The notes below the pieces were generated by a model. That model ran no database searches. It saw only the letters and a program-made list of their open reading frames with translations, and was not told the DNA's origin. A stretch of DNA of 64,000 nt from Streptomyces sp. HUAS YS2 (GTDB taxonomy: Bacteria; Actinomycetota; Actinomycetes; Streptomycetales; Streptomycetaceae): contig NZ_CP137573.1 of assembly GCF_033343995.1 (NCBI RefSeq), forward strand, positions 3,877,001 through 3,941,000. The letters are read 5' to 3'. A program made the position numbers and the translations under genes. Shown here one piece after another: positions 49,068 to 57,175 of this stretch. Every line of letters starts with the position of its first letter. Within the stretch, counting starts at the first letter, position 1.

Positions 49068-50483
49068 TTATGACCAGGTGATCAGCCGCTTCGGCTGCTC
49101 CAGGATCGCGGCGACGTCCGCCAGGAACTTGGAGCCCAGCTCGCCGTCGACCAGGCGGTGGTCGAAGGACAGCGCCAGGGTGGTGACCTGACGCGGCTTC
49201 ACCTTGCCCTTGTGGACCCAGGGCTGGAGCTTGATCGCACCGACCGCGAGGATCGCGGACTCGCCCGGGTTCAGGATCGGCGTACCGGTGTCGACGCCGA
49301 AGACGCCGACGTTGGTGATGGTGAACGTGCCGCCCTGCATGGCCGCCGGGGTCGTCTTGCCCTCGCGGGCGGTGGCGACCAGCTCGCTCAGGGAGCGCGA
49401 CAGCTCCGGCAGGGTCTGGGCGTGCGCGTCCTTGATGTTCGGCACGATCAGGCCCCGCGGGGTGGCCGCGGCGATGCCCAGGTTCACGTAGTGCTTGAGC
49501 ACGATCTCCTGGTTCGCCTCGTCCCAGGCCGCGTTGATCTCCGGGTTGCGCTTGGCGGCGACCAGGACGGCCTTGGCGATGAGGAGCAGCGGGTTGACGC
49601 GCAGGCCCGCCATGTCCTTGTCGGACTTGAGCTCCTCGACCAGCTTCATCGTGCGCGTGATGTCGAAGGTGACGAACTCGGTGACGTGCGGCGCGGTGAA
49701 GGCCGAGCCGACCATCGCCGCCGCCGTCGCCTTCCGCACGCCCTTGATCGGCACCCGGGTCTCCCGGGCGTCGGAGGCCACCGCGGCGGCTGCCACGGGG
49801 GCCGGCACCGGGGCCGGGGCCTCGGTCACGGGGGCGGGCGCCGGGACGGCCGGGGCCGGTGCGGCGGCCGCGTGGACGTCCTCGCGGGTGATGATGCCGT
49901 CGGGGCCGGTCGGAACGACCGAGGCCAGGTCGACGCCGAGGTCCTTGGCGAGCTTGCGCACGGGGGGCTTGGCCAGCGGCCGGGTGGCCGTGGCGACCCC
50001 GCCGTGCCCGTTGAGCTCGCCCTGGACCGCCGCGGCGGCCTGGGCGGGCGCCCCCTCGGTGCCCTTGCGGGGGCGACGCTTGGTCGAGCTCGCGGCGACG
50101 CCGTAGCCGACCAGGACGGGCTGGCGGCCCTCCGGCTCGGCCTCGGCCTCCGCGGCCGGAGCCGCAGCCGGGGCGGGTGCGGCGGCGGCCGGAGCCGCAG
50201 CCGGGGCGGCGGCCTGCTCGGCGACCTCGGCGGGCGCGGCGCCGCCGACGTTCACCGAGATGATGACCTCGCCGACGTCGACCGTCGTGCCCTCGGCGAA
50301 GCGCAGCTCGTGCACGGTGCCGTCGAACGGGATCGGCAGCTCGACCGCAGCCTTGGCCGTCTCGACCTCGCAGACGACCTGGCCGTCGGAGACCGTGTCA
50401 CCGGGCTGGACGTACCACTTGAGGATCTCGGCCTCGGTGAGGCCCTCGCCCACGTCGGGCATCTTGAATTCGCGGATGGTCAC
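49068..50483 (-). CDS. 2-oxo acid dehydrogenase E2 (dihydrolipoyl acyltransferase)
   Basis: A 471-residue E2 from GTG 50483 (VTIREFKMPDVGEG). Residues ~1-80 are a lipoyl domain with Lys44 in CEVETAKAAVELP. An Ala/Pro linker follows, then the peripheral-subunit binding domain (PPVRKLAKDLGVDLASVVPT). A second linker leads to the catalytic acyltransferase, which ends LALSFDHRLVDGELGSKFL, with the HxxxDG active-site motif. It transfers the acyl group from lipoamide to CoA. It is the last gene of an E1alpha-E1beta-E2 operon (12-nt gap to E1beta). No E3 gene is present in the window, so a shared lipoamide dehydrogenase must serve it. Confidence 0.93.
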   Translation of the reverse strand: MTIREFKMPDVGEGLTEAEILKWYVQPGDTVSDGQVVCEVETAKAAVELPIPFDGTVHELRFAEGTTVDVGEVIISVNVGGAAPAEVAEQAAAPAAAPAAAAPAPAAAPAAEAEAEPEGRQPVLVGYGVAASSTKRRPRKGTEGAPAQAAAAVQGELNGHGGVATATRPLAKPPVRKLAKDLGVDLASVVPTGPDGIITREDVHAAAAPAPAVPAPAPVTEAPAPVPAPVAAAAVASDARETRVPIKGVRKATAAAMVGSAFTAPHVTEFVTFDITRTMKLVEELKSDKDMAGLRVNPLLLIAKAVLVAAKRNPEINAAWDEANQEIVLKHYVNLGIAAATPRGLIVPNIKDAHAQTLPELSRSLSELVATAREGKTTPAAMQGGTFTITNVGVFGVDTGTPILNPGESAILAVGAIKLQPWVHKGKVKPRQVTTLALSFDHRLVDGELGSKFLADVAAILEQPKRLITWS

Positions 50484-50494
50484 GGGGGCTCTCC

Positions 50495-51475
50495 TCAGTA
50501 CGCCAGCGAGCGGTCGACGGCGTCGAGCACCCTGTCCAGGCCCGGCAGGTACTCCTCCTCCAGGCGCGCCGGCGGATACGGCGCGTGGTAGCCGCCGACC
50601 CGCAGGACCGGGGCCTCCAGGTGGTAGAAGCAGCGCTCGGTGATCCGGGCGGCGATCTCCGCGCCGGAGCCGAAGAAGACCGGGGCCTCGTGGACGACGA
50701 CCAGCCTGCGGGTCTTCTCGACCGAGGTCTGGATCGTGTCGAAGTCGAGCGGGGAGATCGAGCGCAGGTCCACGACCTCGATCGAGCGGCCCTCCTCGGC
50801 GGCGGCCGCGGCGGCCTCCAGGCAGGTCTTCACCATCGGGCCGTACGCGACGAGCGTGAGGTCCGTGCCCTCGCGGGCGACGCGGGCCTTGTGCAGCTCG
50901 CCCGGGATGGCCTCGGTGTCGACCTCGCCCTTGTCCCAGTAGCGGCGCTTGGGCTCGAAGAAGATCACCGGGTCGTCGCTCTGGATCGCCTGCTGGAGCA
51001 TCCAGTAGGCGTCGGAGGAGTTCGCCGGGGTGACCACCTTGAGGCCCGCGACGTGCGCGAAGAGCGACTCGGGGGACTCGGAGTGGTGCTCGACCGCGCC
51101 GATGCCGCCGCCGTACGGGATGCGGATGACGACCGGCATCTTCACGGTGCCGAGCGAACGGGCCCGCATCTTCGCCAGCTGGGTGACGATCTGGTCGTAC
51201 GCGGGGAAGACGAAGCCGTCGAACTGGATCTCCACGACCGGCCGGTAGCCGCGCAGCGCGAGGCCGATCGCGGTGCCGACGATGCCGGACTCGGCCAGCG
51301 GGGTGTCGACGACCCGGTCCTCGCCGAAGTCCTTCTGCAGGCCGTCGGTGATCCGGAAGACACCGCCGAGCTTGCCGACGTCGAGGCCCATGATGACGAC
51401 CTTGGGGTCGGTCTCCAGGGCCTTGCGGAGCGACTCGTTGAGCGCCTTGGCGAGGGGAAGCTTCTGAACAGCCAT
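50495..51475 (-). CDS. 2-oxo acid dehydrogenase E1 beta subunit (BkdB-like)
   Basis: A 326-residue transketolase-type subunit from ATG 51475 (MAVQKLPLAKALNESLR), 2 bp after the E1alpha stop. It has the typical GIVGTAIGLALRGYRPVVEIQFDGFVFPAYDQIVTQLAKMR stretch, IRIPYGGGIGAVEHHSESPE (His residues near ThDP), the catalytic Glu in DTPLAESGIVG, and the C-terminal VVVHEAPVFFGSGAEIAARI. With E1alpha it forms an alpha2beta2 ThDP-dependent decarboxylase. The alpha/beta split and the QFDGF feature fit branched-chain alpha-keto acid or pyruvate complexes of the actinobacterial Bkd type, which supply branched-chain acyl-CoA starters for fatty acids and polyketides. Confidence 0.93.
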   Translation of the reverse strand: MAVQKLPLAKALNESLRKALETDPKVVIMGLDVGKLGGVFRITDGLQKDFGEDRVVDTPLAESGIVGTAIGLALRGYRPVVEIQFDGFVFPAYDQIVTQLAKMRARSLGTVKMPVVIRIPYGGGIGAVEHHSESPESLFAHVAGLKVVTPANSSDAYWMLQQAIQSDDPVIFFEPKRRYWDKGEVDTEAIPGELHKARVAREGTDLTLVAYGPMVKTCLEAAAAAAEEGRSIEVVDLRSISPLDFDTIQTSVEKTRRLVVVHEAPVFFGSGAEIAARITERCFYHLEAPVLRVGGYHAPYPPARLEEEYLPGLDRVLDAVDRSLAY

Positions 51476-51477
51476 GA

Positions 51478-52653
51478 TTACTCGGCCTCTCCGCCCGTGA
51501 AGGACGCCTGGTAGGCGGCGAACTGCGCGCGCTCCTCGTCGACGAGCGCGTGCCCGTCCGCGTACACGTTGTCGAAGATCGCCATGTGCTCCGGGACCGG
51601 CATGGCGCGGACGACCTCGCGGACGTGCTTGCCGAGCGCCTCGCTCTCCGCCTCGAGCTCCTCGAAGAACGCCGCGTCGGCGTGCCCCTCGCGCTCCAGG
51701 TACGCCTTGAGGCGCAGGATCGGGTCCTTGGCCTCCCATGCCTCGCGCTCCGCGTCGCGGCGGTAGCGGGTCGGGTCGTCGGAGGTGGTGTGGGCGGCCA
51801 TGCGGTAGGTGAACGCCTCCACCAGCGTGGGGCCCTCGCCGCGGCGGGCGCGCTCCAGCGCCGCGCGGGTGACCGCGAGGCAGGCCAGCACGTCGTTGCC
51901 GTCGACGCGGACGCCGGGGAAGCCGAAGCCGCGGGCACGCTGGTACAGCGGGACGCGGGTCTGCTTCTCGGTGGGCTCGGAGATCGCCCACTGGTTGTTC
52001 TGGCAGAAGAACACGACCGGGGCGTTGTAGACCGCGGAGAACACGAACGACTCGTTGACGTCGCCCTGGCTGGAGGCGCCGTCACCGAAGTACGCGAGCA
52101 CGGCGGAGTCCGCACCGTCCTTGGCGATGCCCATGGCGTAGCCGGTGGCGTGCAGGGTCTGCGAGCCGAGGACGATCGTGTACAGGTGGAAGTTGTTGCT
52201 GTTGGGGTCCCAGCCGCCGTTGTTCACGCCGCGGAACATGCCCAGCAGGTTCGTCGGGTCGACCCCGCGGCACCAGGCGACGCCGTGCTCGCGGTAGGTC
52301 GGGAAGACATAGTCGTCGTCGCGCAGCGCGCGGCCCGAACCGATCTGGGCGGCCTCCTGGCCCAGCAGCGAGGCCCACAGGCCCAGCTCGCCCTGGCGCT
52401 GCAGCGAGGTCGCCTCGGAGTCGAAGCGGCGGGTGAGGACCATGTCCCGGTAGAGCCCGCGCAGCTCCTCGGCGCTCAGATCGATGTCGTACTCGGGGTG
52501 CTGGACGCGCTCCCCTTCGGGCGTCAGCAGCTGAATGAGCTCGGGCTCCGTGTTCTCGGATGCCTGTGCCTTCTTCGCGCTCGCGCTGGTGGTGCGCTTG
52601 GTGCCGCTGCTGCGTCGCGTCGTCTTGCGCGCGGCAGTGCTCTCCACGGTCAC
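51478..52653 (-). CDS. 2-oxo acid dehydrogenase E1 alpha subunit (BkdA-like)
   Basis: A 391-residue ThDP-binding subunit, first gene of the operon, from GTG 52653. After a basic low-complexity N-terminus (TAARKTTRRSSGTKRTTSA) comes the core: GQEAAQIGSGRALRDDDYVF, YREHGVAWCRGVDP, and the ThDP motif AYFGDGASSQGDVNESFVFS, closed by FFCQNNQWAISEPTEKQT and the phosphorylation-loop-like region YRMAAHTTSDDPTRYR. It decarboxylates branched-chain 2-oxo acids or pyruvate and passes the acyl group to E2 lipoamide. The 315-bp divergent region to the devR-like gene holds palindromes that could be binding sites for a Lrp-type BkdR. Confidence 0.93.
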   Translation of the reverse strand: MTVESTAARKTTRRSSGTKRTTSASAKKAQASENTEPELIQLLTPEGERVQHPEYDIDLSAEELRGLYRDMVLTRRFDSEATSLQRQGELGLWASLLGQEAAQIGSGRALRDDDYVFPTYREHGVAWCRGVDPTNLLGMFRGVNNGGWDPNSNNFHLYTIVLGSQTLHATGYAMGIAKDGADSAVLAYFGDGASSQGDVNESFVFSAVYNAPVVFFCQNNQWAISEPTEKQTRVPLYQRARGFGFPGVRVDGNDVLACLAVTRAALERARRGEGPTLVEAFTYRMAAHTTSDDPTRYRRDAEREAWEAKDPILRLKAYLEREGHADAAFFEELEAESEALGKHVREVVRAMPVPEHMAIFDNVYADGHALVDEERAQFAAYQASFTGGEAE

Positions 52654-52762
52654 GTGCGTGCTCCTCCGTCGGTCCGGCCCCCGGGTTCGCCGGGCAAGGC
52701 CAGTGCGGCTCGCCTTATCCGTACCCGCGCACGGGGTGGGTGCGACGCGGCAGGGGTCGGGC

Positions 52763-52864
52763 GTGACAGGTGCCCCGGCGAGCGCCCTGTCACAGGCACG
52801 TTACCCAGAGCTGCGCATTACTGCGAAACCCCATTTGACCTGCGATTTTGCTTGGATTTCCAAG
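52763..52864. promoter_or_regulatory. Divergent promoter region of the E1alpha and devR-like genes with two inverted repeats
   Basis: In the 315-bp gap 52654-52968, GTGACAGG/CCTGTCAC (52763-52793) forms a stem with a long loop. CTTGGA-TT-TCCAAG (52851-52864) is a perfect 14-bp palindrome in an unusually AT-rich stretch 52829-52885. TTGACC at 52835 could be a -35 box for the devR-like gene. I see no ORF in this gap. Confidence 0.4.
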
Positions 52865-52968
52865 TAAATCGAGAAATCACTGGTAACAGCCTTGCAGGCC
52901 GCCGGAACACCGGCACGTTATCCCGCGCACCCCGGGCGCGGGAAGAGCCAATATGTGAGACTGGCCCC

Positions 52969-53628
52969 GTGCGCGAAGATGGAAAAATCACGGTATTTCT
53001 GCTGGACGACCATGAAGTCGTGCGGCGCGGCGTCCACGAACTGCTCTCCGTGGAATCCGACATCGAGGTGGTCGGCGAGGCCGGCACCGCCGCGGACGCC
53101 CTGGTCAGGATCCCCGCGACGCGTCCGGACGTGGCCGTGCTCGACGTGCGCCTGCCGGACGGCAGCGGTGTCGAGGTCTGCCGCGAGGTCCGATCGCAGA
53201 ACCAGGACGTCAAGTGCCTGATGCTCACCTCGTACGCCGACGACGAGGCCCTCTTCGACGCGATCATGGCCGGAGCCTCCGGTTATGTCCTCAAGGCGAT
53301 CCGGGGCAATGAGCTGCTTTCGGCCGTACGGGACGTGGCGGCCGGCAAGTCCCTGCTCGACCCGGTGGCGACCGCCCGGGTCCTGGAACGGCTGCGCGAC
53401 GGGAACAACCCGAAGGGCGACGACAAGCTCGACAGCCTGACCGACCAGGAACGGCGGATCCTGGACCTGATCGGCGAGGGCCTGACCAACCGGGCCATCG
53501 GCGAGCGGCTGCACCTCGCCGAGAAGACGATCAAGAACTACGTCTCCAGCCTGCTGTCGAAGCTGGGCATGGAGCGCCGCTCCCAGGCCGCCGCGTACGT
53601 GGCCCGCCGGCAGGCCCAGCGCGGCTGA
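52969..53628 (+). CDS. DevR/DosR-like NarL-family response regulator
   Basis: A 219-residue regulator from GTG 52969 (VREDGKITVFLLDDHEVV). The receiver has DD at 13-14 and phospho-acceptor Asp59 in VAVLDVRLPDGSG. TSYADDEALFDAIMAGASGYVLK is almost the sequence of mycobacterial DosR. The LuxR-type HTH LTDQERRILDLIGEGLTN, AEKTIKNYVSSLLSKLGMER has the lysine/asparagine set that DosR uses for DNA contact. Similarity is strong along the full length. No histidine kinase lies nearby, so the gene is an orphan and would need a DosS/T-like partner elsewhere. A DosR-type box lies 55 nt downstream of its stop, before the PPOX gene. The message may be leaderless (AT-rich AATATGTGAGACT upstream). Confidence 0.93.
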   Translation: MREDGKITVFLLDDHEVVRRGVHELLSVESDIEVVGEAGTAADALVRIPATRPDVAVLDVRLPDGSGVEVCREVRSQNQDVKCLMLTSYADDEALFDAIMAGASGYVLKAIRGNELLSAVRDVAAGKSLLDPVATARVLERLRDGNNPKGDDKLDSLTDQERRILDLIGEGLTNRAIGERLHLAEKTIKNYVSSLLSKLGMERRSQAAAYVARRQAQRG

Positions 53629-53682
53629 GGCGCTGCTGAGGCACGGACGAGCAGCTGCTGAGGAGCGGCCGCGGCGCCCGAC

Positions 53683-53702
53683 TTCGGGACCTAGGTCCCG
53701 GA
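53683..53702. promoter_or_regulatory. DosR/DevR-type binding box
   Basis: TTCGGGACCTAGGTCCCGGA contains the 16-bp perfect palindrome CGGGACCTAGGTCCCG (53685-53700). It matches the mycobacterial DosR consensus TTSGGGACTWWAGTCCCSAA at the outer GGGAC/GTCCC arms, with TTC at one flank. It lies 57 bp before the PPOX-family ATG. Confidence 0.7.
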
Positions 53703-53758
53703 CCGAGCGGGGCGGGGGCCCCTTCCGCGGGCCCGGCGGGCGGCGGAGAGTGGAGGGC

Positions 53759-54181
53759 ATGCCCTTCGACGAATCCGCCGACGAACAGCGCGCCATCGAA
53801 CTGCTGACCCGCGTCGCGTACGGCCGGGTCGCGACCAGCATGCGGGCGCTACCCTTCGTCGCCCCCGCCCGGCACGTCGTGGACGACGGCCGGCTCGTGC
53901 TGCGGCTGCACCGCAGCCTCGGCTACCACGAGGCATGCGACGGCAGCGTCGTCGTGTACGGGGCGGACAACCTGGGCTCCGGAGCGCCGGAGGCCTGGTC
54001 CGTGCAGTTCACCGGCACCGCGGCGCTCGTCGAGCCCACCCAGGCCCAGCTCGCGGCCTTCGGGCCCGCGCCGGCGCTCGCGGAGGGGGAGCGCGAAGAG
54101 GCGGTCTATCTGCGCATCGAGCCCCATTTCGCAACCGTGCACCAGCTGTCCGGAGAGCGACGGACTCACCACACCGGGTGA
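53759..54181 (+). CDS. Pyridoxamine-5'-phosphate-oxidase-fold (flavin/heme-binding) protein
   Basis: A 140-residue split-barrel protein. I take ATG 53759 (MPFDESADEQRAIELLTRVA); an in-frame GTG at 53750 is possible. The barrel is shown by YGRVATSMRALPFVAPARHVV, LRLHRSLGYHEACDGSVVVYGADN and WSVQFTGTAALVEP. Members bind FMN, F420 or heme and reduce or oxidise small molecules. The DosR-type box upstream and the neighbouring DevR-like regulator suggest induction by low oxygen or NO. In mycobacteria several DosR targets have the same flavin/F420 barrel. Confidence 0.82.
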   Translation: MPFDESADEQRAIELLTRVAYGRVATSMRALPFVAPARHVVDDGRLVLRLHRSLGYHEACDGSVVVYGADNLGSGAPEAWSVQFTGTAALVEPTQAQLAAFGPAPALAEGEREEAVYLRIEPHFATVHQLSGERRTHHTG

Positions 54182-54196
54182 TCTAACATCTGACGG

Positions 54197-55213
54197 GTGC
54201 CGCGCTCATCTGCAACGCTCGCTCCGCCCGTCGGCGCCCTGCTGCGCCGCTATCGCGAAGCCGGCGAACCGCTCTCCTGCGAACCCGTCACCCAGGGCCT
54301 GCTCAACCGCGGCTACCGGCTCGCCACCACCCGCGGCGCCTACTTCCTCAAGCAGCACCTGGACGCCCCCACCGCCGACCGGGACACCATCGCCCGCCAG
54401 CACCTGGCCACCCAGCGGCTGCACGACCTCGGCCTGCCCGTCGCCCCGCCGCTCGCCGACGCGGCCGGCCGCACCGTCGCCGTCATCGGCGGCCGCTGCT
54501 ACGCCCTGCACCCCTGGATCGAGGGCCGGCACCGCGACGGCGCGCAGCTCACCGCCGGCGGCTCGCGCCGCCTGGGCGCGCTGCTCGGCCATGTCCACAC
54601 CTGCCTCGCGCAGGTCATGGAGACCCCGCCGGCGGGCCGCGCGTACGAGAGCGCCGACCCCGAGCGGACCGTCCGGGTCGTCGACGAGCTGCTGCGCCTC
54701 GCCCGCGCCCACCGCCCCCGCGACGGCTTCGACGAACTCGCCGAGCACCGGCTCACCGAGCGCCGCGAACTGCTCGCCGAGCACGCCCACCGCCGTCCCC
54801 CGCCCGCCGCCGCGGGCGGCTGGGTGCACGGTGACTTCCACCCCCTGAACCTGCTCTACCGGGGCGCGGAACCCGCCGCGATCGTCGACTGGGACCGGCT
54901 GGGCGTCCAGCCACGCGCCGAGGAGGCGGTCCGGGCCGCCGCGATCTTCTTCGTCCGCCCGGCGGGGCAGCTGGCCCTGGCGAAGGTGCGGGCGTACGCG
55001 CGCGCCTACCGTCGGGCCGCCGGCGCGGACGCGGCCGAACTCGCCGCCGCCGTGCACCGGGTGTGGTGGGAGCGGCTCAACGACTTCTGGATACTGCGCT
55101 GGCGCTACCAGCTGGACGACCGAAGGGCCGACCCGCAGTTTCCCGCGGTGTCGGCCCTGGTGGTGTGGTGGACCCGGGAGTACGAGGCGGTACGCGACGC
55201 CTTCACCGGGTGA
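54197..55213 (+). CDS. Phosphotransferase enzyme family (APH/homoserine-kinase-fold) protein
   Basis: A 338-residue protein from GTG 54197, 15 nt after the PPOX stop, so probably in one transcript. It shows the APH kinase fold: YRLATTRGAYFLKQH (Lys of the P-loop-like strand), WVHGDFHPLNLLY (catalytic HGDxxxxN) and AIVDWDRLGVQP (metal-binding Asp). The YALHPWIEGRH and VMETPPAGRAYE segments are like those of Streptomyces phosphotransferases of unknown substrate. Aminoglycosides, choline and homoserine are substrates of relatives. No resistance role can be claimed. Confidence 0.85.
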   Translation: MPRSSATLAPPVGALLRRYREAGEPLSCEPVTQGLLNRGYRLATTRGAYFLKQHLDAPTADRDTIARQHLATQRLHDLGLPVAPPLADAAGRTVAVIGGRCYALHPWIEGRHRDGAQLTAGGSRRLGALLGHVHTCLAQVMETPPAGRAYESADPERTVRVVDELLRLARAHRPRDGFDELAEHRLTERRELLAEHAHRRPPPAAAGGWVHGDFHPLNLLYRGAEPAAIVDWDRLGVQPRAEEAVRAAAIFFVRPAGQLALAKVRAYARAYRRAAGADAAELAAAVHRVWWERLNDFWILRWRYQLDDRRADPQFPAVSALVVWWTREYEAVRDAFTG

Positions 55214-55245
55214 ACCGGGCCCTCGCCGGTTGACGAGGGCCGGTT
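55212..55245. terminator. Hairpin between the phosphotransferase and kinase genes
   Basis: AACCGGGCCCTCG pairs with CGAGGGCCGGTT, with one base bulged, around an 8-nt loop. It sits between two converging genes. Confidence 0.6.
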
Positions 55246-55265
55246 TCAACGAAGTTGACGGGCGA

Positions 55266-56882
55266 TCAGTTCGCGCCGCCGCCACCCGCGGGATCGCCGG
55301 TGGTGCCGGGATCGCCCGTGCTGCCGCCGTTGGTCGTGCCCGGGTCGGTGCCGCCGTTGTCCGCGCCGCCGTCGGCGGGCTCCGTGGGCTCCGTCGGCTT
55401 GTCCGTCGGCTCGCCGGTGCCGCCCTGGTCGGTCCCGCCGTCGACGGTGCCCGGGTCGGGGCTGCTCGGCTGGTCCGTCGGCGACTGCGTGAAGCTCGGC
55501 TTCTGCGACGGGACGTGCGTCGGCGTCCACGTGTCCTGGTTGCCGCCGGTCGAGGTGTCGGGCTCGTCCGTCTCCTCGGACTGCTCCTCGGTCGGCTCCG
55601 GCGACGTCTCCGGCGTGGACGGCGCGGTCGTGGCGGGCGGGTTGTCGGTCGTCCCGCCGTCCTTCTGGTTCGCCCGGTCCACCGCGTACACGATGCCGGC
55701 CACGATCGCGATCAGCGCGAACGCGACGAACAGCAGCACCTTGCCGCGCCCGCCCCCGTTCCTGCCGTTGCCGTAGCCGCCCGGGCCGCCGCCGTCGTAC
55801 CCGCCGACGCCACCGTCGTCCGGGTTCATCGGCGGCAGTATCCGGCCCTGCGAGGTGTCGCCCTGCACCGGGTGGCCGAACGCGGCCGTCGCGGCGGTGC
55901 CGCCGCTCGGCGTGCCCGGGCCGCCCTCGTACACGGCGACCGGCCCGGTGTTCCACGAGCCGGTGTGACCGCCCTGCTGCTGGAGCATCTGCAGGGCGTA
56001 CTGGGCGAGTCCGCGCATCTCCTCGGCGCTCTGGAACCGGTCGTCCGGGTCCTTCGCGAGCGAGCGCATGACCAGCCCGTCGAGCTCCGGCGGCGCGCCG
56101 TCGGCGACCTCGGACGGCGGGATCGGCGCGTCCTGTACGTGCTGGTAGACCACCGAGAGCGGGGTCTCGCCGGTGAACGGGGGCCGCAGCGCGAGCAGTT
56201 CGTAGAGGAGACAGCCCGTCGCGTACAGGTCGGAGCGGTGGTCGACGGCCTTGCCGAGCGCCTGCTCCGGGGAGAGGTACTGCGGGGTTCCCATGACCAT
56301 GCCGGTCTGGGTCATCGTCGACTGCGCGCCGTGCAGCGCGCGAGCGATGCCGAAGTCCATCACCTTCACCGCACCGGTGTTGGTGATGATGACGTTCGCC
56401 GGCTTGATGTCGCGGTGCACGATGCCGTGCTGGTGCGAGTAGGCCAGCGCCTCCAGGACACCGGAGACGATGATCAACGCCTGCTCGGGGCCCGGGGCCT
56501 CGGCGCTGATCAACAGGTCGCGGATGGTGCGGCCCTCGACCAGCTCCATCACGATGTACGGCACGGACTGGCCGTTCACCACGTCCTCGCCGGAGTCGTA
56601 CACGGCGACGATCGCATGGTGGTTGAGGCCCGCGACGGACTGCGCCTCGCGCGTGAAGCGGGCCTTGGAGACCGGGTCCTCGGCGAGGTCGGCGCGGAGC
56701 AGCTTGACGGCGACCGTGCGGCCGAGCCTGACGTCCTCCGCCGCGAACACCTCGGCCATGCCGCCGCGTCCGAGACGGTGCGTCAGCCGGTAACGGCCGT
56801 CACCGACGAGACCGCCGACGCCCCATGACTCCGCGGCGGCGTCCGACACTCCGTTGCCGCCGGTTTCGGGTTCGGGTGCCAT
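55266..56882 (-). CDS. Membrane Ser/Thr protein kinase with Pro/Thr-rich exterior
   Basis: A 538-residue kinase from ATG 56882 (MAPEPETGGNGVSDAAAE); the frame is open further upstream but lacks a ribosome binding site. The N-terminal Hanks kinase has a P-loop RLGRGGMAEVF, VK in VAVKLLRAD, HRDIKPANVII and DFGIARA, then GTPQYLSPEQA (activation segment end). A Gly-rich juxtamembrane stretch precedes a single helix, KVLLFVAFALIAIVAGIVYA, at about residue 390. The outer ~140 residues are Thr/Pro/Gly/Asp-rich without PASTA repeats. It would sense envelope status and phosphorylate cytosolic targets. It is divergent from the next kinase gene; the two share one 293-bp promoter region. Confidence 0.92.
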   Translation of the reverse strand: MAPEPETGGNGVSDAAAESWGVGGLVGDGRYRLTHRLGRGGMAEVFAAEDVRLGRTVAVKLLRADLAEDPVSKARFTREAQSVAGLNHHAIVAVYDSGEDVVNGQSVPYIVMELVEGRTIRDLLISAEAPGPEQALIIVSGVLEALAYSHQHGIVHRDIKPANVIITNTGAVKVMDFGIARALHGAQSTMTQTGMVMGTPQYLSPEQALGKAVDHRSDLYATGCLLYELLALRPPFTGETPLSVVYQHVQDAPIPPSEVADGAPPELDGLVMRSLAKDPDDRFQSAEEMRGLAQYALQMLQQQGGHTGSWNTGPVAVYEGGPGTPSGGTAATAAFGHPVQGDTSQGRILPPMNPDDGGVGGYDGGGPGGYGNGRNGGGRGKVLLFVAFALIAIVAGIVYAVDRANQKDGGTTDNPPATTAPSTPETSPEPTEEQSEETDEPDTSTGGNQDTWTPTHVPSQKPSFTQSPTDQPSSPDPGTVDGGTDQGGTGEPTDKPTEPTEPADGGADNGGTDPGTTNGGSTGDPGTTGDPAGGGGAN

Positions 56883-57090
56883 CAGTCCTCGCCGTCGTGT
56901 GTTGCCGTGTGATGCCGTGCGTCGCCGTGACGTTCTCTGCCACGTCACGCTACAGGCTTCCTCGGACACCTCGGTCCGAGATGGACCGGCCATCCAACCG
57001 CTTCCGCGTACACCGATGCAAATTCCGTGCTGTTCCGGTAACGCTTCCGAGACGCTTCTTGTGCTGAGTGTCACGGAACGGGCACCCGGC

Positions 57091-57119
57091 TTGACGTGTC
57101 CGAGCCCTCGGGCAGACTT
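57091..57119 (+). promoter_or_regulatory. Candidate promoter of the PASTA kinase gene
   Basis: TTGACG (57091-57096) and CAGACT (57113-57118), 16 bp apart, resemble a HrdB-type promoter (TTGACN, TAGACT). It lies 57 bp before the ATG. The remainder of the 293-bp gap 56883-57175 shows no ORF. Confidence 0.45.
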
Positions 57120-57175
57120 GGCCAGTAAATTCCGGATCATCGCCGATGTGACGCGCGCGTACGGGGGAGTCAGAA

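Noticed and set aside
50484..52115. Upstream extension of the E2 frame over E1beta and E1alpha
   Set aside because: The lipoyl domain begins at GTG 50483 exactly; the upstream part is an out-of-frame reading of E1 genes.
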